64,000 nt of DNA from Phytopseudomonas argentinensis (GCF_900113905.1 NZ_FORC01000002.1:668772-732771); one strand, 5' to 3'; positions 16,624 to 26,945 are shown, counted from the first letter of the stretch. The notes: generated by a model from the letters alone, not told the origin. Made by a program: numbers and translations.

Positions 16624-17916
16624 ATGCTTCATCTCTTTCGTCCGCGTGGTGAGCTCCAGGCTCTCAAGCAACTGACCGCTTCGCTTCCGATCTCTGCCCA
16701 GGGCACTGCCAACTGGGCAGAGGTGCAGCGTGAATGGACCTCACGCGAACAGAAGGCCGTGCGCGACGACGCGCGCATCGCCGAACTCGAGCGCGAGCTG
16801 GAAGCCGCGCGGCTCATGCTGGCTGAAGCCGACGCCAGCGCCCGCGCCTCGGAAACCCGTTTCGATCTGGTCAACCGCGCCTCCAGTGAAGGCCTCTGGG
16901 ATATGGAAGTGATCGCCGGCGACCCGGTCAACCCGCGCAACCGCTTCTGGTGGTCACAGCAGTTCAGGGAGATGCTCGGCTTTCGCAATGAGCAGGACTT
17001 TCCCAACGTGCTGGCCAGCTGGGCCGACCGCCTGCACCCCGAAGACAAGGCCGCAACCCTGGATGCCTTCGCCCGCCACCTGAACGACAAGTCCGGCATG
17101 ACCCCTTACCGGGTCAGGAATCGCCTGGCCATGAAGGACGGCAGCTACCGCTGGTTCTTCGCCCAGGGCGAAACCCTGCGCGATGGCCGTGGCGTACCGC
17201 TGCGGGTCGCCGGGGCGCTGCGCGATATCCACGATGAGCTGCAGCGTGAGCAGGAGCACGATGTGATCATCACCCGTTTCGAGCTGGCCCGGGAGATGCT
17301 CTCGGACGGCCTCTGGGACATGGAAGTGATCGCAGGCGATCCGGTCAACCCGAAAAACCCCTTCTGGTGGTCGCCGCAGTTCCGTCGCCTGCTGGGTTTC
17401 GAGACGGTCGAGGAATTCCCCGATGTACTGGACAGTTGGGCATCGCGCCTGCACCACGAAGACAAGGCCTACAGCCTCGAGGCGTTCCAGGCGCACCTGA
17501 ACGACCGTACCGGCAAGACGCCCTTCGATATCGAGTATCGCTTGAAGATGAAGAGCGGTGAATACCGCTGGTTCCGGGCGCGGGGCCAGACCAAGCGCGA
17601 CGCCTCGGGCGCGCCGCTGCGAGTGGTCGGTGCACTGGTGGACGTTGATCTGCAACACCAGCAGAACGCCATGCGCGAGACCGAGGCGGCTCACCAGCGC
17701 ACCCTGGAAGCCAACATCGCCAAGCTCACCCAGATCGTCGGCACCATCCAGAGCATCGCCAGCCAGACCAACCTGTTGGCGCTGAACGCGGCGATCGAGG
17801 CGGCCCGCGCCGGGGAGGCAGGCAGAGGTTTTGCGGTGGTGGCCGATGAGGTACGCAAGCTGGCGACCCGGACGACGGAAGCCACCGAGCAGGCCGCCGA
17901 GATGATGCGTAGCTAA
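16624..17916 (+). CDS. Soluble PAS-PAS chemoreceptor with short signalling domain
   Basis: A 430-residue protein with no transmembrane segment. A coiled coil (about residues 35-75, rich in Glu, Arg and Ala) leads to two tandem PAS domains that are clear internal duplicates. Both contain [15 protein letters not shown] and an FWWS motif (starting near residues 90 and 212). An MCP signalling tip ([20 protein letters not shown], then [20 protein letters not shown]) follows. It stops soon after the hairpin, at EMMRS, so the usual adaptation region and long second helix are missing. This short form resembles BdlA, the biofilm-dispersal PAS-PAS-MCP of P. aeruginosa. It probably senses an internal redox or metabolic cue. 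I chose the ATG at 16624 over an in-frame upstream extension. Confidence 0.85.
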   Translation: MLHLFRPRGELQALKQLTASLPISAQGTANWAEVQREWTSREQKAVRDDARIAELERELEAARLMLAEADASARASETRFDLVNRASSEGLWDMEVIAGDPVNPRNRFWWSQQFREMLGFRNEQDFPNVLASWADRLHPEDKAATLDAFARHLNDKSGMTPYRVRNRLAMKDGSYRWFFAQGETLRDGRGVPLRVAGALRDIHDELQREQEHDVIITRFELAREMLSDGLWDMEVIAGDPVNPKNPFWWSPQFRRLLGFETVEEFPDVLDSWASRLHHEDKAYSLEAFQAHLNDRTGKTPFDIEYRLKMKSGEYRWFRARGQTKRDASGAPLRVVGALVDVDLQHQQNAMRETEAAHQRTLEANIAKLTQIVGTIQSIASQTNLLALNAAIEAARAGEAGRGFAVVADEVRKLATRTTEATEQAAEMMRS

Positions 17917-18043
17917 ACGGTACGCGTTCACGCCTGGGTTGACGGCAGGCTGGCGCGCTGCCATTGCGCCGGCCAAACCCAGGCTGCGATGCACGAGGCG
18001 ATGGGGTAAGGTGTCGAGCACAGACCCCCGGACGTTCCCGCAG

Positions 18044-18715
18044 ATGGCCCATGATCTTTTCATCGTCGCAGACGATCACCCGCTTTTTCGTGATGGGCTG
18101 GTGCGCCTGCTTGCGCAGGCGCGGCCGGATGCTGTGATCGAAGAGGCGGCGACGCTGGATGAGGCATTGCGCTTGGCTCGGTCGCAGCGCCCTGCGGGCA
18201 TCCTGCTGGACCTGATGTATTCGAGCGATAACCAGTGGGCGTCTATTACCGATTGGCGCCAGGAGTTTCCTGCTTCGCTGCTGGTGGTGGTGTCGATGTG
18301 CGAAGACCCGCTGGTGGTCGAGCGGATCATGAACCAGGGTGCCAGCGCCTTTATCGGCAAATCGCTGCCGCCGCACGAGGTCGCCGAGGCGTTGACGGCG
18401 GCGTTGCAGGGCGAGCCCGTGGTTCGCTGCGCGCCCCAGGGAAGCTTCACCGCCTATGAGCCGCCAGCCACCGCCGAGCTTTTCTCGGCGCTCACGGCGC
18501 GGCAATTCGAGGTGCTGCAGCTCATCACCAATGGCCTGAGCAACAAGGAGATCGCGCAAATCCTGGGTATCTCCCCCTTTACCGTGCGCATTCATGTATC
18601 GGCGCTGCTTAGCGTTCTCAAGCTGAGCTCGCGTTCGGCCGCCGCGGCACTAGGCGCGCGCCATGGGCTGGGTGCTGGGAACCAGAACGCCCCGGTCAGG
18701 GAAGGGGAGCGCTGA
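18044..18715 (+). CDS. NarL/LuxR-type response regulator
   Basis: A 223-residue two-domain regulator. The receiver has the acidic pocket ([10 protein letters not shown]), phospho-acceptor Asp56 in GILLDLMYS and Lys106 in [12 protein letters not shown]. The C-terminal LuxR helix-turn-helix (about 148-210) contains [20 protein letters not shown] and [15 protein letters not shown]. The Shine-Dalgarno is weak for ATG 18044; a GTG at 18011 preceded by GGGGTAAG is an alternative start. Its 3' end overlaps the convergent hybrid kinase gene by 20 bp. The two may form a phosphorelay. Confidence 0.9.
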   Translation: MAHDLFIVADDHPLFRDGLVRLLAQARPDAVIEEAATLDEALRLARSQRPAGILLDLMYSSDNQWASITDWRQEFPASLLVVVSMCEDPLVVERIMNQGASAFIGKSLPPHEVAEALTAALQGEPVVRCAPQGSFTAYEPPATAELFSALTARQFEVLQLITNGLSNKEIAQILGISPFTVRIHVSALLSVLKLSSRSAAAALGARHGLGAGNQNAPVREGER

Positions 18716-20327
18716 CCTGGCGCCCGGCCAGTTCGGCGATCACCCGTTGCAGCTCGGCCGAGCGCACAGGCTTCGAGAGCAGCGGTATGCGGGGATCCGG
18801 TAGTGCGGCCATGATCCTCTCCGGGTCGTGACCGGTGAGGATCACGGCCGGTAACGCGCGGCCATGCCACTTTTCCAGCTGCGCCAGGCATTCGATGCCG
18901 GTGGCCTCTCGGCCCAGATCGAAATCCGTCACCACTACATCACAGGGCAACGCTTCGCTGGGAGGGCCGTCGAGGGCGGTCACCTGGCAGCCCCAGGCGC
19001 GCAGCAGCTTGGCCATCGCCTCCAGCACGCTGCGATCATCCTCGATGAGCAGCACGTGAATGCCTTGCAGATCGGCGACAGGCTCGGCCGGTGGTCGTGC
19101 ATTGGCAACCCGGTGGGCCGTGACTGCCGGCAGGCCTGCCAGGGTGATCGAAGTGCCGTGGCCGACTCGCGAGGCGACACTGATGCGCAGGTCGAGGAGG
19201 GTGGCGATGCGCTTGACGATACTCAACCCCAGGCCGATGCCTTCGACATCCCGGTCACGCGCCTGGCGCACCCGATAGAACTCCTCGAACAGGTGCGGCA
19301 GGTGCTCGGCGGCAATGCCCGGGCCACGATCATGCAACTGCACGGTGAGGGTCGAGCCACGCCGGCGGCAGGCGATGAGCAGCGGGCTGCCCGGCGCGTA
19401 TTTGATGGCGTTGGAGATCAGGTTCTGCAGCAGGGTGCTGAGTAGGGCGGGGTCACTGTAGGTCAGCGTGGCGGCGCCCCGTAGGCGGATCTCCACCCCG
19501 GCCCAGCGCGCGGCCTCGCTGTTCTGCTTTTGCAGATCGACCAACAGTCGCTGCAGGTTCACCGTCTGTTTGTGCGGCATGACCTGCTGCTGGTCGAGCG
19601 TGTAGATGTCGAGCAGCGAGCGGAAAAGCTGCTCGACGCTGAGCAGGGAGCGGTCGACGCTGTCGATCAGCTGATGTTGCTCGGCATTGAGCGGCGTGCC
19701 ACGCAGGCAGGTGGTGAACAAGCCGATCGCGTGGATGGGTTGGCGTAGGTCGTGGCTGGCCTGGGCCAGAAAGCGCGACTTGTCCTGATCGGCACGCTTG
19801 GCGGCCGCCATGGCCTGCTGCAGACGGCCCAGCAGGAAGTAGCTGAAGGTGGGCAGCACCAGCATGCTCAGCACCATCATCACCAGAACCGCCGGGTGCT
19901 CCTGCAGGAAGGGCACGAACACCGCGATGAGCGCGAGGGAGGCAAGGCCGAAGGTGGTGGCCAGAATCAGATAGGGCCGGCCAAAGCGCACGCCATTGCC
20001 GACCGTCATGCTCAAGAGCACGCAGAAGGTGGGCAGCAAGGTTTCCTGGCCAAGGATCATCACCGCGCAGGCGCCCAGATTGTCCAGCAGCATGCCGGCG
20101 ACCCTTCGCCACACCATGGGCTGCGGCAAGAACCAGAGGTGCGCGAGCAGCAGCACTGACAGCAGCGTGAACAGCGCGCCGGTAACCAGAACCGCCTTCA
20201 GCAGATTGGCATCGAGCAACCCCAGCGGATACATGATCAGGGCATAGAGCGACACCACGAACGCCACTACCAAGCGCAGCTGTGCCTGGCTGAATTCCAA
20301 ATCCTCTAAGCGAAACAGCGACTTCAT
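18696..20327 (-). CDS. Membrane hybrid sensor histidine kinase
   Basis: A 543-residue hybrid kinase. Five or six hydrophobic segments occupy residues 15-168 and there is no periplasmic sensor domain. A DHp helix follows with His192 in [15 protein letters not shown], then an HATPase domain (N box [11 protein letters not shown] boxes DRGPGIA and GIGLGLSIV). A C-terminal receiver has Asp468 in VVVTDFDLG. The RQP form of the H box is shared by a subfamily of hybrid kinases paired with LuxR regulators. That fits the adjacent response regulator, whose gene overlaps this one tail to tail over 18696-18715. The signal may be membrane state; it is not evident. Confidence 0.9.
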   Translation of the reverse strand: MKSLFRLEDLEFSQAQLRLVVAFVVSLYALIMYPLGLLDANLLKAVLVTGALFTLLSVLLLAHLWFLPQPMVWRRVAGMLLDNLGACAVMILGQETLLPTFCVLLSMTVGNGVRFGRPYLILATTFGLASLALIAVFVPFLQEHPAVLVMMVLSMLVLPTFSYFLLGRLQQAMAAAKRADQDKSRFLAQASHDLRQPIHAIGLFTTCLRGTPLNAEQHQLIDSVDRSLLSVEQLFRSLLDIYTLDQQQVMPHKQTVNLQRLLVDLQKQNSEAARWAGVEIRLRGAATLTYSDPALLSTLLQNLISNAIKYAPGSPLLIACRRRGSTLTVQLHDRGPGIAAEHLPHLFEEFYRVRQARDRDVEGIGLGLSIVKRIATLLDLRISVASRVGHGTSITLAGLPAVTAHRVANARPPAEPVADLQGIHVLLIEDDRSVLEAMAKLLRAWGCQVTALDGPPSEALPCDVVVTDFDLGREATGIECLAQLEKWHGRALPAVILTGHDPERIMAALPDPRIPLLSKPVRSAELQRVIAELAGRQVSAPLP

Positions 20328-20573
20328 GAAGGGGCTTCCGAGACCTGATCATGCGGGCGACCTTAACGGAATTCATTCCTGAAGGGGCACGCGCTGGTTG
20401 GAAAGGCCTGAAAATCACCGTTCGCTCCGCCCATCCCCACAAGCGCTGGGGCTAGCTGATGTTGGGCGACCATCAAGCGGGAAACCGACAGTAAATGCCC
20501 CTGTGGGCTGCCCTGAGCGGCTGCATGGGATAAGCTTGCGCCATTAATCAACCACCAAGCTGTGAACTGAACG

Positions 20574-21083
20574 ATGGGTTTTGAGCAACTAGCTGATCTA
20601 CGTGACCGCCTGCGCGCTGAAAAACAGCAGGTGAAGACTGAGACTACCAAGCAGCCCAAGCGCCAGCCTGCCGCGCCGCGCAAGCCTCAGGAACAGGATC
20701 CTGCTCTGGAGGCGATCTGGCGGTTGCAGAAGCATTTTCCGCTGGCTTTCCCGGTCAATCCTGCCCCGAAGGTGCCGCTCAAGGAAGGCATTCTCAAGGA
20801 TGCGGAGCAGCATCTGGAGCAGCTGGGCATCTCCAAGGAGCAGCTCAAGCTTGGCCTGGCTTCCTGGTGTCGGGGAACCCGCTACTGGGCCTGCATGACC
20901 GAAAATGCCCCGCGCCTGGATCTCGATGGCCAAGCGGCGGGCACCGTGACTGCGGCCCAGGCGCTGCATGCCAAGCAGCAGGCCAGGCGCCAGCGCAGCC
21001 AGGCACGACGGGCTCAGGCGAAGCCCAAGGCGCCTGCCGAAACAGCCACAGCCGACGCACCGGCGGAGGCCAGCGCACAGTGA
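20574..21083 (+). CDS. ProQ/FinO-family RNA-binding protein
   Basis: A 169-residue protein. A basic N-terminal linker (about 1-40, Lys/Gln/Pro-rich) precedes a ProQ/FinO domain (about 42-125: PALEAIWRLQKHFPLAFPV, then LKEGILKDAEQHLEQLG and LASWCRGTRYWACM). An Ala/Lys/Arg-rich disordered tail ends it. The family binds structured 3' ends of sRNAs and mRNAs as a chaperone. It is monocistronic and followed by a 727-bp region without supported genes. Confidence 0.88.
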   Translation: MGFEQLADLRDRLRAEKQQVKTETTKQPKRQPAAPRKPQEQDPALEAIWRLQKHFPLAFPVNPAPKVPLKEGILKDAEQHLEQLGISKEQLKLGLASWCRGTRYWACMTENAPRLDLDGQAAGTVTAAQALHAKQQARRQRSQARRAQAKPKAPAETATADAPAEASAQ

Positions 21084-21810
21084 ACCTCGCGTGGGCGATT
21101 CAGCCTACGCTGGCGCGCTGAGGCGCTGCCGTCAGCGCCGCGAGCGCCCGCCGATGGGCTGGCCGCCGCCCGCCAATAGCCCGCCGCCCTGCGGCTGTTA
21201 ACTGGAAGGTCTTTGGCGAGTAGCGTGTGGCTGCAGCCGCCGGGACATTGCCACTTAGTTGCCGCTCCTGCATCTCGCCGGCTGAAAAGGTAGCCGGGGC
21301 GGCTCATCGCCGCTGCCACACAGCGCTCCGGATGCTCGACAGCCCCTCCCTCATGCCGCTGTACCCCGAATGGCCGCGTATCGTTCTGGGCAACCAATTT
21401 TCGCTGGTATCCCCCTTGCTTTCGTGCAGTCGGGTGAGCGAACGCGCGCTTGGCGAATCTACCCACGTGATAGCGCCACCGCTGGTCGCTTTCAGCCCGC
21501 TGCCGCGTTCGTATCCGCCTGCTGAATGCGGTAGTCTCGCACCGCCACGACGCCCGCTTCGCTCGTCCTCACGACTGCCAGCGAGACGCCCGGATAGCGA
21601 GTGACGCATTTCAGCCTCATCGAATTGGTGCAGCACTGTTTCAAGTTGCTAGATCGACATCTACGATTAGCGGTGAGGCGCCTGGTCGCCTGCCTGGAAC
21701 ACCGAATTGCACCGCGCCGCCAAGGGAGTAGAGCACCATCCCTTGGCGGCCCATTTGATTCTTAGACCAGCCCGCGGAAAGCTATCTGTGGTCGTCCTTG
21801 GGAGATAGGT
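21084..21810. other. 727-bp region without a supported gene
   Basis: No frame here has a convincing start, ribosome site or recognisable domain. A 110-codon minus-strand frame at 21304-21636 is open and compositionally odd (many Arg, Ser and Gly) but has no visible ribosome site. Base composition is less even than in the flanking genes, which may mean decayed DNA. I cannot assign its origin. Confidence 0.4.
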
Positions 21811-24800
21811 TTGCCTACTGATGCGCTAGAACCAGGTGGTGACGAGCGTCTGTCGCACGTGCTCAGTGCCAGTGAGCGGCTGGCCGTGGCCGAGTCGGTG
21901 GCCGAGGTCGTCGACGTGCTTCGCGATACGGCCCGCGCTGCCGTTGGTGCAGAGGGCGTGGCCGTGGTCATCGAAAACGACGGGCGCTGTTCCTACGTAG
22001 CGGAAGACGCCGTCTCGCCCCTCTGGCAAGGCCAGAGTTTTCCGGCCGACCACTGCATTTCCGGCTGGGCGATGCACCACGGCGAGACGGTCGCCATCGA
22101 TGACGTGCGGCTCGATTCGCGGATCCCACAGGATGCCTACGCCCCGACCTTCGTGCGCAGCCTGGTGATGGTGCCCATCGGCAGGCCTGTGGCGGTCGCT
22201 GCCCTGGGCGCCTATTGGGCGCAAGTGCGCAGCCACGACCCGGATACCATCAAGCGCCTGGAAAGCCTGGCGCGCCTGGCCACCATTGCCATCGAAAATG
22301 CGCGCCTCACCCAGGCGCGCAATCGCGCGGCAGCACTTGGAGCCGCGCAGAACCGCATCCTGGAGCGGGCCGTTGCCCAGACCCCTCTAGATATCACGCT
22401 GGATGAGATTGTCCGTGAGGTGGAAGGGCTTTCCACCTCTCGTTTCCTGGGCAGCATTCTGCTTCTGAACGAGGAGCAGGGGCAGGTGCGACGTTGCGCT
22501 GGGCCGAGCCTGCCGCGTGCTTACCACGAGGGTCTCGAGGGCCTTTGCATCAGCCCGCTCGCGGCCTCCGGCGAGACCGCGGCGCTTTTGCACGAGTCGG
22601 CGTTCGACGTCGCCCGCGATCCACGCTGGGCCGGGTTCCGGGAGCTGTCCAGCAGCCATGGTCTTTACGCCTGCTGGGCTGCCCCCATCCGTTCGGCCCA
22701 GGGCGTCCTGCTTGGCATCTTCGTCCTGTACCACCCCGAGCTGCGCGAGCCGCTGCCGGCGGATATCGAGATCGTCGACTTCGTGGTCCAGACGGTTGCC
22801 CTCGTGGTGCACCGTGCGCAGGCGGAGGCGGCGATCCGGGTCAGCGAGGCGCGTTACCGGCAGATCGTCGAGGGTGCCGAGGACTTCGCCATCATCACCT
22901 TCGACGCACAGGGAAGGGTCACCAGTTGGAGCATCGGTGCCGAGCGTGTCGTCGGTTACCGTGCCGAGGACATGGTCGGCCGCGAGGGTGATCTGTTTTA
23001 CACCCAGGCGGATCAGGCCGAGCGGGTGTTCTACGGCGAGCTCGAGCTTGCCCAGAAGCATGGGCGGGCGGTCAACGAACGCTGGCACGTTCGCAAGAAC
23101 GGTACGCGTTTCTGGGGCTCCGGCCTGATGATGCCGCTGGCCATGGATCATGGCGGCTTCGTGAAGATCTTCCACGACCGTACGGTCGAGCACGAGGCGC
23201 AAGCGGCACTGCAGGAAAGCGCGGCGCGGCTGCGTTTTTTCGACGAACTCGACAGCCAGCTTTTCAATATTCGCCGGGCCGAAGACGCCTTGCTCGTCGC
23301 CACCGGCTTGCTCGGGCGCAAGCTCAACGTGTCGCGCTGTGCCTACGCGGATGTGGACATCGACCACGACCGCTTCTGGATTCGCAGCGACTACACCGCG
23401 CCGGGTATCCAGAGTTCGGCCGGCACCTATAGCCTCGACCTGTTTGGGCCACGTTCCGCGGCGGACATGCGCGCCGGTCGCACGCTGATCGTGCGCGATG
23501 TCATCGCCGAGCTGAGCGAAGGCGAGGGGCGCGAGACCTTCCGCGCCATCGGCATCGACGCGATCATTTGCTGTCCGCTGGTAAAGGACGGCCGGCTGAC
23601 GGCCATGATGGCGGTTCATCAGAGCCAGCCCCGGGACTGGGCACCGTCCGAGATCTCGCTGGTCAGGGAGGTCGTCGAGCGCTGCTGGGCACATGTCGAG
23701 CGGGTGGGCGCCGAGATGCGCCTGCGCGAGAGCGAGGAGCGGTTGCGCCTTGCCGTCGACAATGCCGAGGTTGGCTTCTGGGACGTGGACAACGTGCACA
23801 ACACCTTGATCTGGCCACCACGTACCAAGGCGATCTTCGGCATTTCGGCTGACGTGCCGGTCACCCTCGATGACTTCTACGCCGGCCTGCACCCCGATGA
23901 CCGGGATGCCACCATCACGGCCTTCGAGGCGGCCGCCGACCCGCAACGCCGCGCCCTCTACGATGTCGACTACCGCACCATCGGCCGCGAGGATGGGGTC
24001 ATTCGCTGGGTTGCCGCCAAAGGTCGAGGCGTGTTCGATGCGGCCGGGCGTTGCCTGCGCGTTACCGGCACGGCAGTGGATATTTCGGCTCGCAAGGCCG
24101 CCGAGGAAGAGCTGCGTGAACTCAACGCCACCCTCGAGGGGCGCATAGCCCAGGCCGTCGCCGAACGGGAGAAGGTCCAGGAGGCGCTGCGCCAGAGCCA
24201 GAAGATGGAGGCGATGGGGCAGCTGACCGGTGGCGTTGCCCACGACTTCAACAACCTGCTTACGCCCATTGTCGGTACCCTCGACATGCTCCAGCGTCGG
24301 GGCGTGGGCGGCGAACGGGAACAACGCCTGATCGCCGGCGCCATTCAGTCGGCCGATCGGGCCAAGACGCTCGTGCAGCGGCTGCTGGCCTTCGCGCGGC
24401 GTCAACCGCTGCAGGCGGTTCCCGTCGACGTGGCGAAGCTGGTGAGCGACATGGGCGACCTGGTGGCCAGCACCACCGGCCCGCAAATCAAGGTGGTCGT
24501 CGATGCGCCAGCGGGCCTGCCGGCGGCCATGGCAGACCCGAACCAGCTGGAGATGGCGCTGCTGAACCTCTCGGTGAACGCGCGCGATGCCATGCTCGAG
24601 GGCGGGACGATGCGGATTTCCGCCAGCACCGAGTTGGTGGGTGAGGGGCATCGTTCCAAACTTCCGGCTGGCGAGTACCTGTGCCTGTCCGTCGCCGACA
24701 CCGGCACCGGCATGGACGCGGCCACCCTTGCCCGGTCAGTCGAGCCGTTCTTTTCCACCAAGGGCGTTGGCAAGGGCACCGGCCTTGGCCTCTCCATGGC

Positions 24801-25299
24801 ACATGGGCTGGCGTCCCAGCTCAACGGCGCCCTGACGATCCAGAGTTCACTCGGCCTGGGCACCAACGTGGAGCTCTGGCTGCCGCGCAGCCTGGCCGCA
24901 CCGGCAGCCGCGCCGCGCCCGGTCGAGGCACCGGAGACCCGGGCGACACGAGGCGTCGTGCTGCTGGTCGACGACGAGGAGTTGGTACGCACGAGCACCT
25001 CGTACATGCTGGCCGACCTGGGTTACCGGGTGATCGAGGCCGCGTCAGGCGAGGAAGCCATGCGTTTGCTGGAGGCCGGGCAGCCGTTCGACCTGCTCGT
25101 TACCGACCACCTCATGCCAGGCATCAACGGTACCGATCTGGCCCGGGCGGTGCATACCGCTCGGCCCGATACCGGGATCCTGATCGTCTCGGGCTATGCC
25201 GAACTGGAGGGGCTCAACCCCGATCTCTCGCGGCTCACCAAACCCTTTCGCAAGCACGAGCTTGCCCTTTGCCTGGCTCAACTCGGCGGCGAAGCCTGA
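21811..25299 (+). CDS. Multi-GAF/PAS hybrid histidine kinase
   Basis: A 1162-residue cytoplasmic hybrid kinase with no membrane helices. In order: GAF (about 20-170, FPADHCISGWAMHHGETVAI), a second GAF (about 185-335), PAS (about 345-470), a third GAF (about 480-640) and a PAS_3 (about 650-775). A HisKA of the AHDFNN type with His811 comes next, then HATPase (N box NLSVNARDAM, G box GKGTGLGLSMAHG) and a receiver with Asp1099 in LLVTDHLMPG. Translation appears to start at a TTG (21811) with GGAG 6 bp upstream; no nearby ATG fits the first GAF domain. The bilin-free GAF domains suggest small-molecule sensing. It is monocistronic. Confidence 0.9.
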   Translation: MPTDALEPGGDERLSHVLSASERLAVAESVAEVVDVLRDTARAAVGAEGVAVVIENDGRCSYVAEDAVSPLWQGQSFPADHCISGWAMHHGETVAIDDVRLDSRIPQDAYAPTFVRSLVMVPIGRPVAVAALGAYWAQVRSHDPDTIKRLESLARLATIAIENARLTQARNRAAALGAAQNRILERAVAQTPLDITLDEIVREVEGLSTSRFLGSILLLNEEQGQVRRCAGPSLPRAYHEGLEGLCISPLAASGETAALLHESAFDVARDPRWAGFRELSSSHGLYACWAAPIRSAQGVLLGIFVLYHPELREPLPADIEIVDFVVQTVALVVHRAQAEAAIRVSEARYRQIVEGAEDFAIITFDAQGRVTSWSIGAERVVGYRAEDMVGREGDLFYTQADQAERVFYGELELAQKHGRAVNERWHVRKNGTRFWGSGLMMPLAMDHGGFVKIFHDRTVEHEAQAALQESAARLRFFDELDSQLFNIRRAEDALLVATGLLGRKLNVSRCAYADVDIDHDRFWIRSDYTAPGIQSSAGTYSLDLFGPRSAADMRAGRTLIVRDVIAELSEGEGRETFRAIGIDAIICCPLVKDGRLTAMMAVHQSQPRDWAPSEISLVREVVERCWAHVERVGAEMRLRESEERLRLAVDNAEVGFWDVDNVHNTLIWPPRTKAIFGISADVPVTLDDFYAGLHPDDRDATITAFEAAADPQRRALYDVDYRTIGREDGVIRWVAAKGRGVFDAAGRCLRVTGTAVDISARKAAEEELRELNATLEGRIAQAVAEREKVQEALRQSQKMEAMGQLTGGVAHDFNNLLTPIVGTLDMLQRRGVGGEREQRLIAGAIQSADRAKTLVQRLLAFARRQPLQAVPVDVAKLVSDMGDLVASTTGPQIKVVVDAPAGLPAAMADPNQLEMALLNLSVNARDAMLEGGTMRISASTELVGEGHRSKLPAGEYLCLSVADTGTGMDAATLARSVEPFFSTKGVGKGTGLGLSMAHGLASQLNGALTIQSSLGLGTNVELWLPRSLAAPAAAPRPVEAPETRATRGVVLLVDDEELVRTSTSYMLADLGYRVIEAASGEEAMRLLEAGQPFDLLVTDHLMPGINGTDLARAVHTARPDTGILIVSGYAELEGLNPDLSRLTKPFRKHELALCLAQLGGEA

Positions 25300-25371
25300 G
25301 AGACGCCCGCTCGGCGCAAGGCTGTGAGCGTTGGCGTCTGCCGGTCAGGTGGTGTGGGAGGCACCCGGTGA

Positions 25372-25388
25372 GGGAGGTAGCACCTCCC
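25372..25388. terminator. Hairpin between convergent genes
   Basis: GGGAGGT-AGC-ACCTCCC is a perfect 7-bp stem between the ends of the hybrid kinase (25299) and nhaA (25400). It lacks a T-run on either side, so bidirectional termination is only plausible. Confidence 0.35.
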
Positions 25389-25399
25389 CCTCGGTTCAC

Positions 25400-26671
25400 T
25401 CAAACGCGTTTGACGTCGCCGTCCTGGAGCATTTCGGCGGCCTGCCTGTTTTCCTCCAGGCTTTGGTCGGCCGCCTTGGGCGCAAAACGCAGTATCAGGC
25501 AGGCCAGCAGCGCCGACAGTAGCGAACCGAGCAGGATGCCGAGCTTGGATTCCTCGACGAACCCCGGGTGGCCGGGAAATGCCAGGCCGCTGATAAAAAG
25601 GCTCATCGTGAAGCCAATACCGCAGAGCATCGACACGGCGTAGATCTGCAGCCATGTGCAGCCCCGAGGCTTAGCCGCCAGCCCGGTCTTGACCGCCAGC
25701 AGCACCCCGCCGAAAACGCCCAGCTGCTTGCCCAGGAACAGGCCCGCGGCGATGCCGAGCGGCAGGGGGGCAAAGATGGCGCTCAGCGAAATGCCGGCAA
25801 AGGAGACACCGGCGTTGGCGAAGCCGAATGCGGGCACGATGAGGAACCCCACCCAGGGCGCGATGCCATGTTCGAGCCGGTGCAGGGGCGAATTGGCGTC
25901 GTCAGGTTGGCCTGGAGAACCGATGTAGGGGATGAGGAAGGCGCCGACAACGCCGGCGATGGTGGCATGCACGCCGGACAGCAAGGTCACGTACCAGAGC
26001 AGCGCCAACCCTAGCAGGTAGGGCCACAGGGTCATGACCCGCAGGCGATTGAGCATGAACATGACGCCAATGATCACCGCCGCGGCGAGCAGGGCGATCA
26101 GGTTGATCGACGAGGTGTAGAAGATCGCGATGATCGCAACCGCGCCCATGTCATCGATGATCGCCACGGACACCAGCATCAGCTTCAGGGAAAGCGGCGC
26201 ATGGCGTCCCAGCAACGCCAGTGCGCCGACGGCGAAGGCGATATCGGTCGCTGCCGGAATGGCCCAGCCGTTGGCGAGCAGGGGCACTTCTTTGGTCAGC
26301 GTCAGGTAGATCAGCGCCGGCACCATCATGCCCATCAATGCCGGTAGTGCGGGAAGCCGCCGCTGCTCCCACGACGACAGGCGTCCATCTACCAACTCGC
26401 GTTTGATCTCCAGGCCGACCAGCAGGAAAAAGATCGCCATCAGGCCATCATTGATCCACAGGTGGGGCGTCATCGGCCCCAGCTTCTCGCTCAGTGTCGG
26501 GCCGCTCAGGCCATGCAGGGCGTGGTGGTAAATGGCGGCCAACGGGCTGTTGGCAACCAGTATGGCAGCGGCGGCTGCGATCATCAGCAGTACACCGCCG
26601 GCTGCTTCGCTGGCGAGAAATCGCTTCAGCGCAGACTGCCGGGCGGCAGGTGTCGATGACGAGGGTGTCAT
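25400..26671 (-). CDS. nhaA: Na+/H+ antiporter NhaA
   Basis: A 423-residue NhaA antiporter that exports Na+ or Li+ in exchange for protons across the inner membrane. Eleven or twelve helices are evident. The ion-binding aspartates lie in VSVAIIDDMGAVAIIAIFYT (the Asp163/Asp164 pair of E. coli NhaA), and TDIAFAVGALALLG holds the Asp133 equivalent. Length is slightly above the E. coli 388. An AAAGGAG ribosome site precedes the ATG at 26671. The roughly 270-bp leader contains stacked hairpins and a strong intrinsic terminator, so expression is probably controlled by transcription attenuation. Confidence 0.95.
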   Translation of the reverse strand: MTPSSSTPAARQSALKRFLASEAAGGVLLMIAAAAAILVANSPLAAIYHHALHGLSGPTLSEKLGPMTPHLWINDGLMAIFFLLVGLEIKRELVDGRLSSWEQRRLPALPALMGMMVPALIYLTLTKEVPLLANGWAIPAATDIAFAVGALALLGRHAPLSLKLMLVSVAIIDDMGAVAIIAIFYTSSINLIALLAAAVIIGVMFMLNRLRVMTLWPYLLGLALLWYVTLLSGVHATIAGVVGAFLIPYIGSPGQPDDANSPLHRLEHGIAPWVGFLIVPAFGFANAGVSFAGISLSAIFAPLPLGIAAGLFLGKQLGVFGGVLLAVKTGLAAKPRGCTWLQIYAVSMLCGIGFTMSLFISGLAFPGHPGFVEESKLGILLGSLLSALLACLILRFAPKAADQSLEENRQAAEMLQDGDVKRV

Positions 26672-26751
26672 TGCAAGGTCTCCTTTGGCGGATATGAAAC
26701 ACGCAGGCGCCGAGCAGCCAGCAGGCTGCTCGAACGCATAAGCTGGACGCG

Positions 26752-26775
26752 AAAAAAACCTGCCAGGGCTGGCAG
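26752..26775 (-). terminator. Intrinsic terminator in the nhaA leader
   Basis: On the minus strand CTGCCAG-CC-CTGGCAG is a perfect 7-bp stem followed by GG and seven T residues. It lies about 80 bp upstream of the nhaA ATG and inside its leader, not at a gene end. That placement is typical of attenuators and riboswitch expression platforms. A second perfect 9-bp hairpin (CGAGCAGCC-N4-GGCTGCTCG, 26711-26732) lies between it and the gene. Confidence 0.8.
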
Positions 26776-26945
26776 ATACTTATGAGATAGGGGGTATAGC
26801 GGCACCCAGGCCTGGCGGTGGCTCAGGGCAGGCGTTGTAACGGAAGGGAATTGGCATCGCGTAAACATCAGGGCCTCACGGAAAACGACTAATCGTTCTC
26901 CGTATAGGGGCAGGGCCCCGGCGCACGCAGCACACGCCATGGATA
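26776..26945 (-). promoter_or_regulatory. Structured nhaA leader, candidate Li+/Na+ riboswitch
   Basis: The minus-strand leader holds several self-complementary elements before the terminator. ACGGAGAACGA pairs with TCGTTTTCCGT across a 4-nt loop (26903-26878, one mismatch). GCCTG and CAGGC enclose CCCTGAGCCACCG (around 26830-26810). GGGTG...TACCCC closes near 26805-26789. Structured RNAs of the nhaA-I class, shown to bind Li+/Na+, precede nhaA in many proteobacteria. This leader has the right position and an expression platform. I cannot confirm the class consensus by eye. Confidence 0.5.

Noticed and set aside
21304..21636. A 110-codon minus-strand frame in the gap after proQ
   Set aside because: No ribosome site, no domain and Arg/Ser/Gly-biased composition; kept only as part of an unexplained region.
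22387..24651. A 754-codon minus-strand frame within the GAF/PAS kinase
   Set aside because: Antisense shadow of a gene with confirmed kinase motifs; composition is not protein-like.
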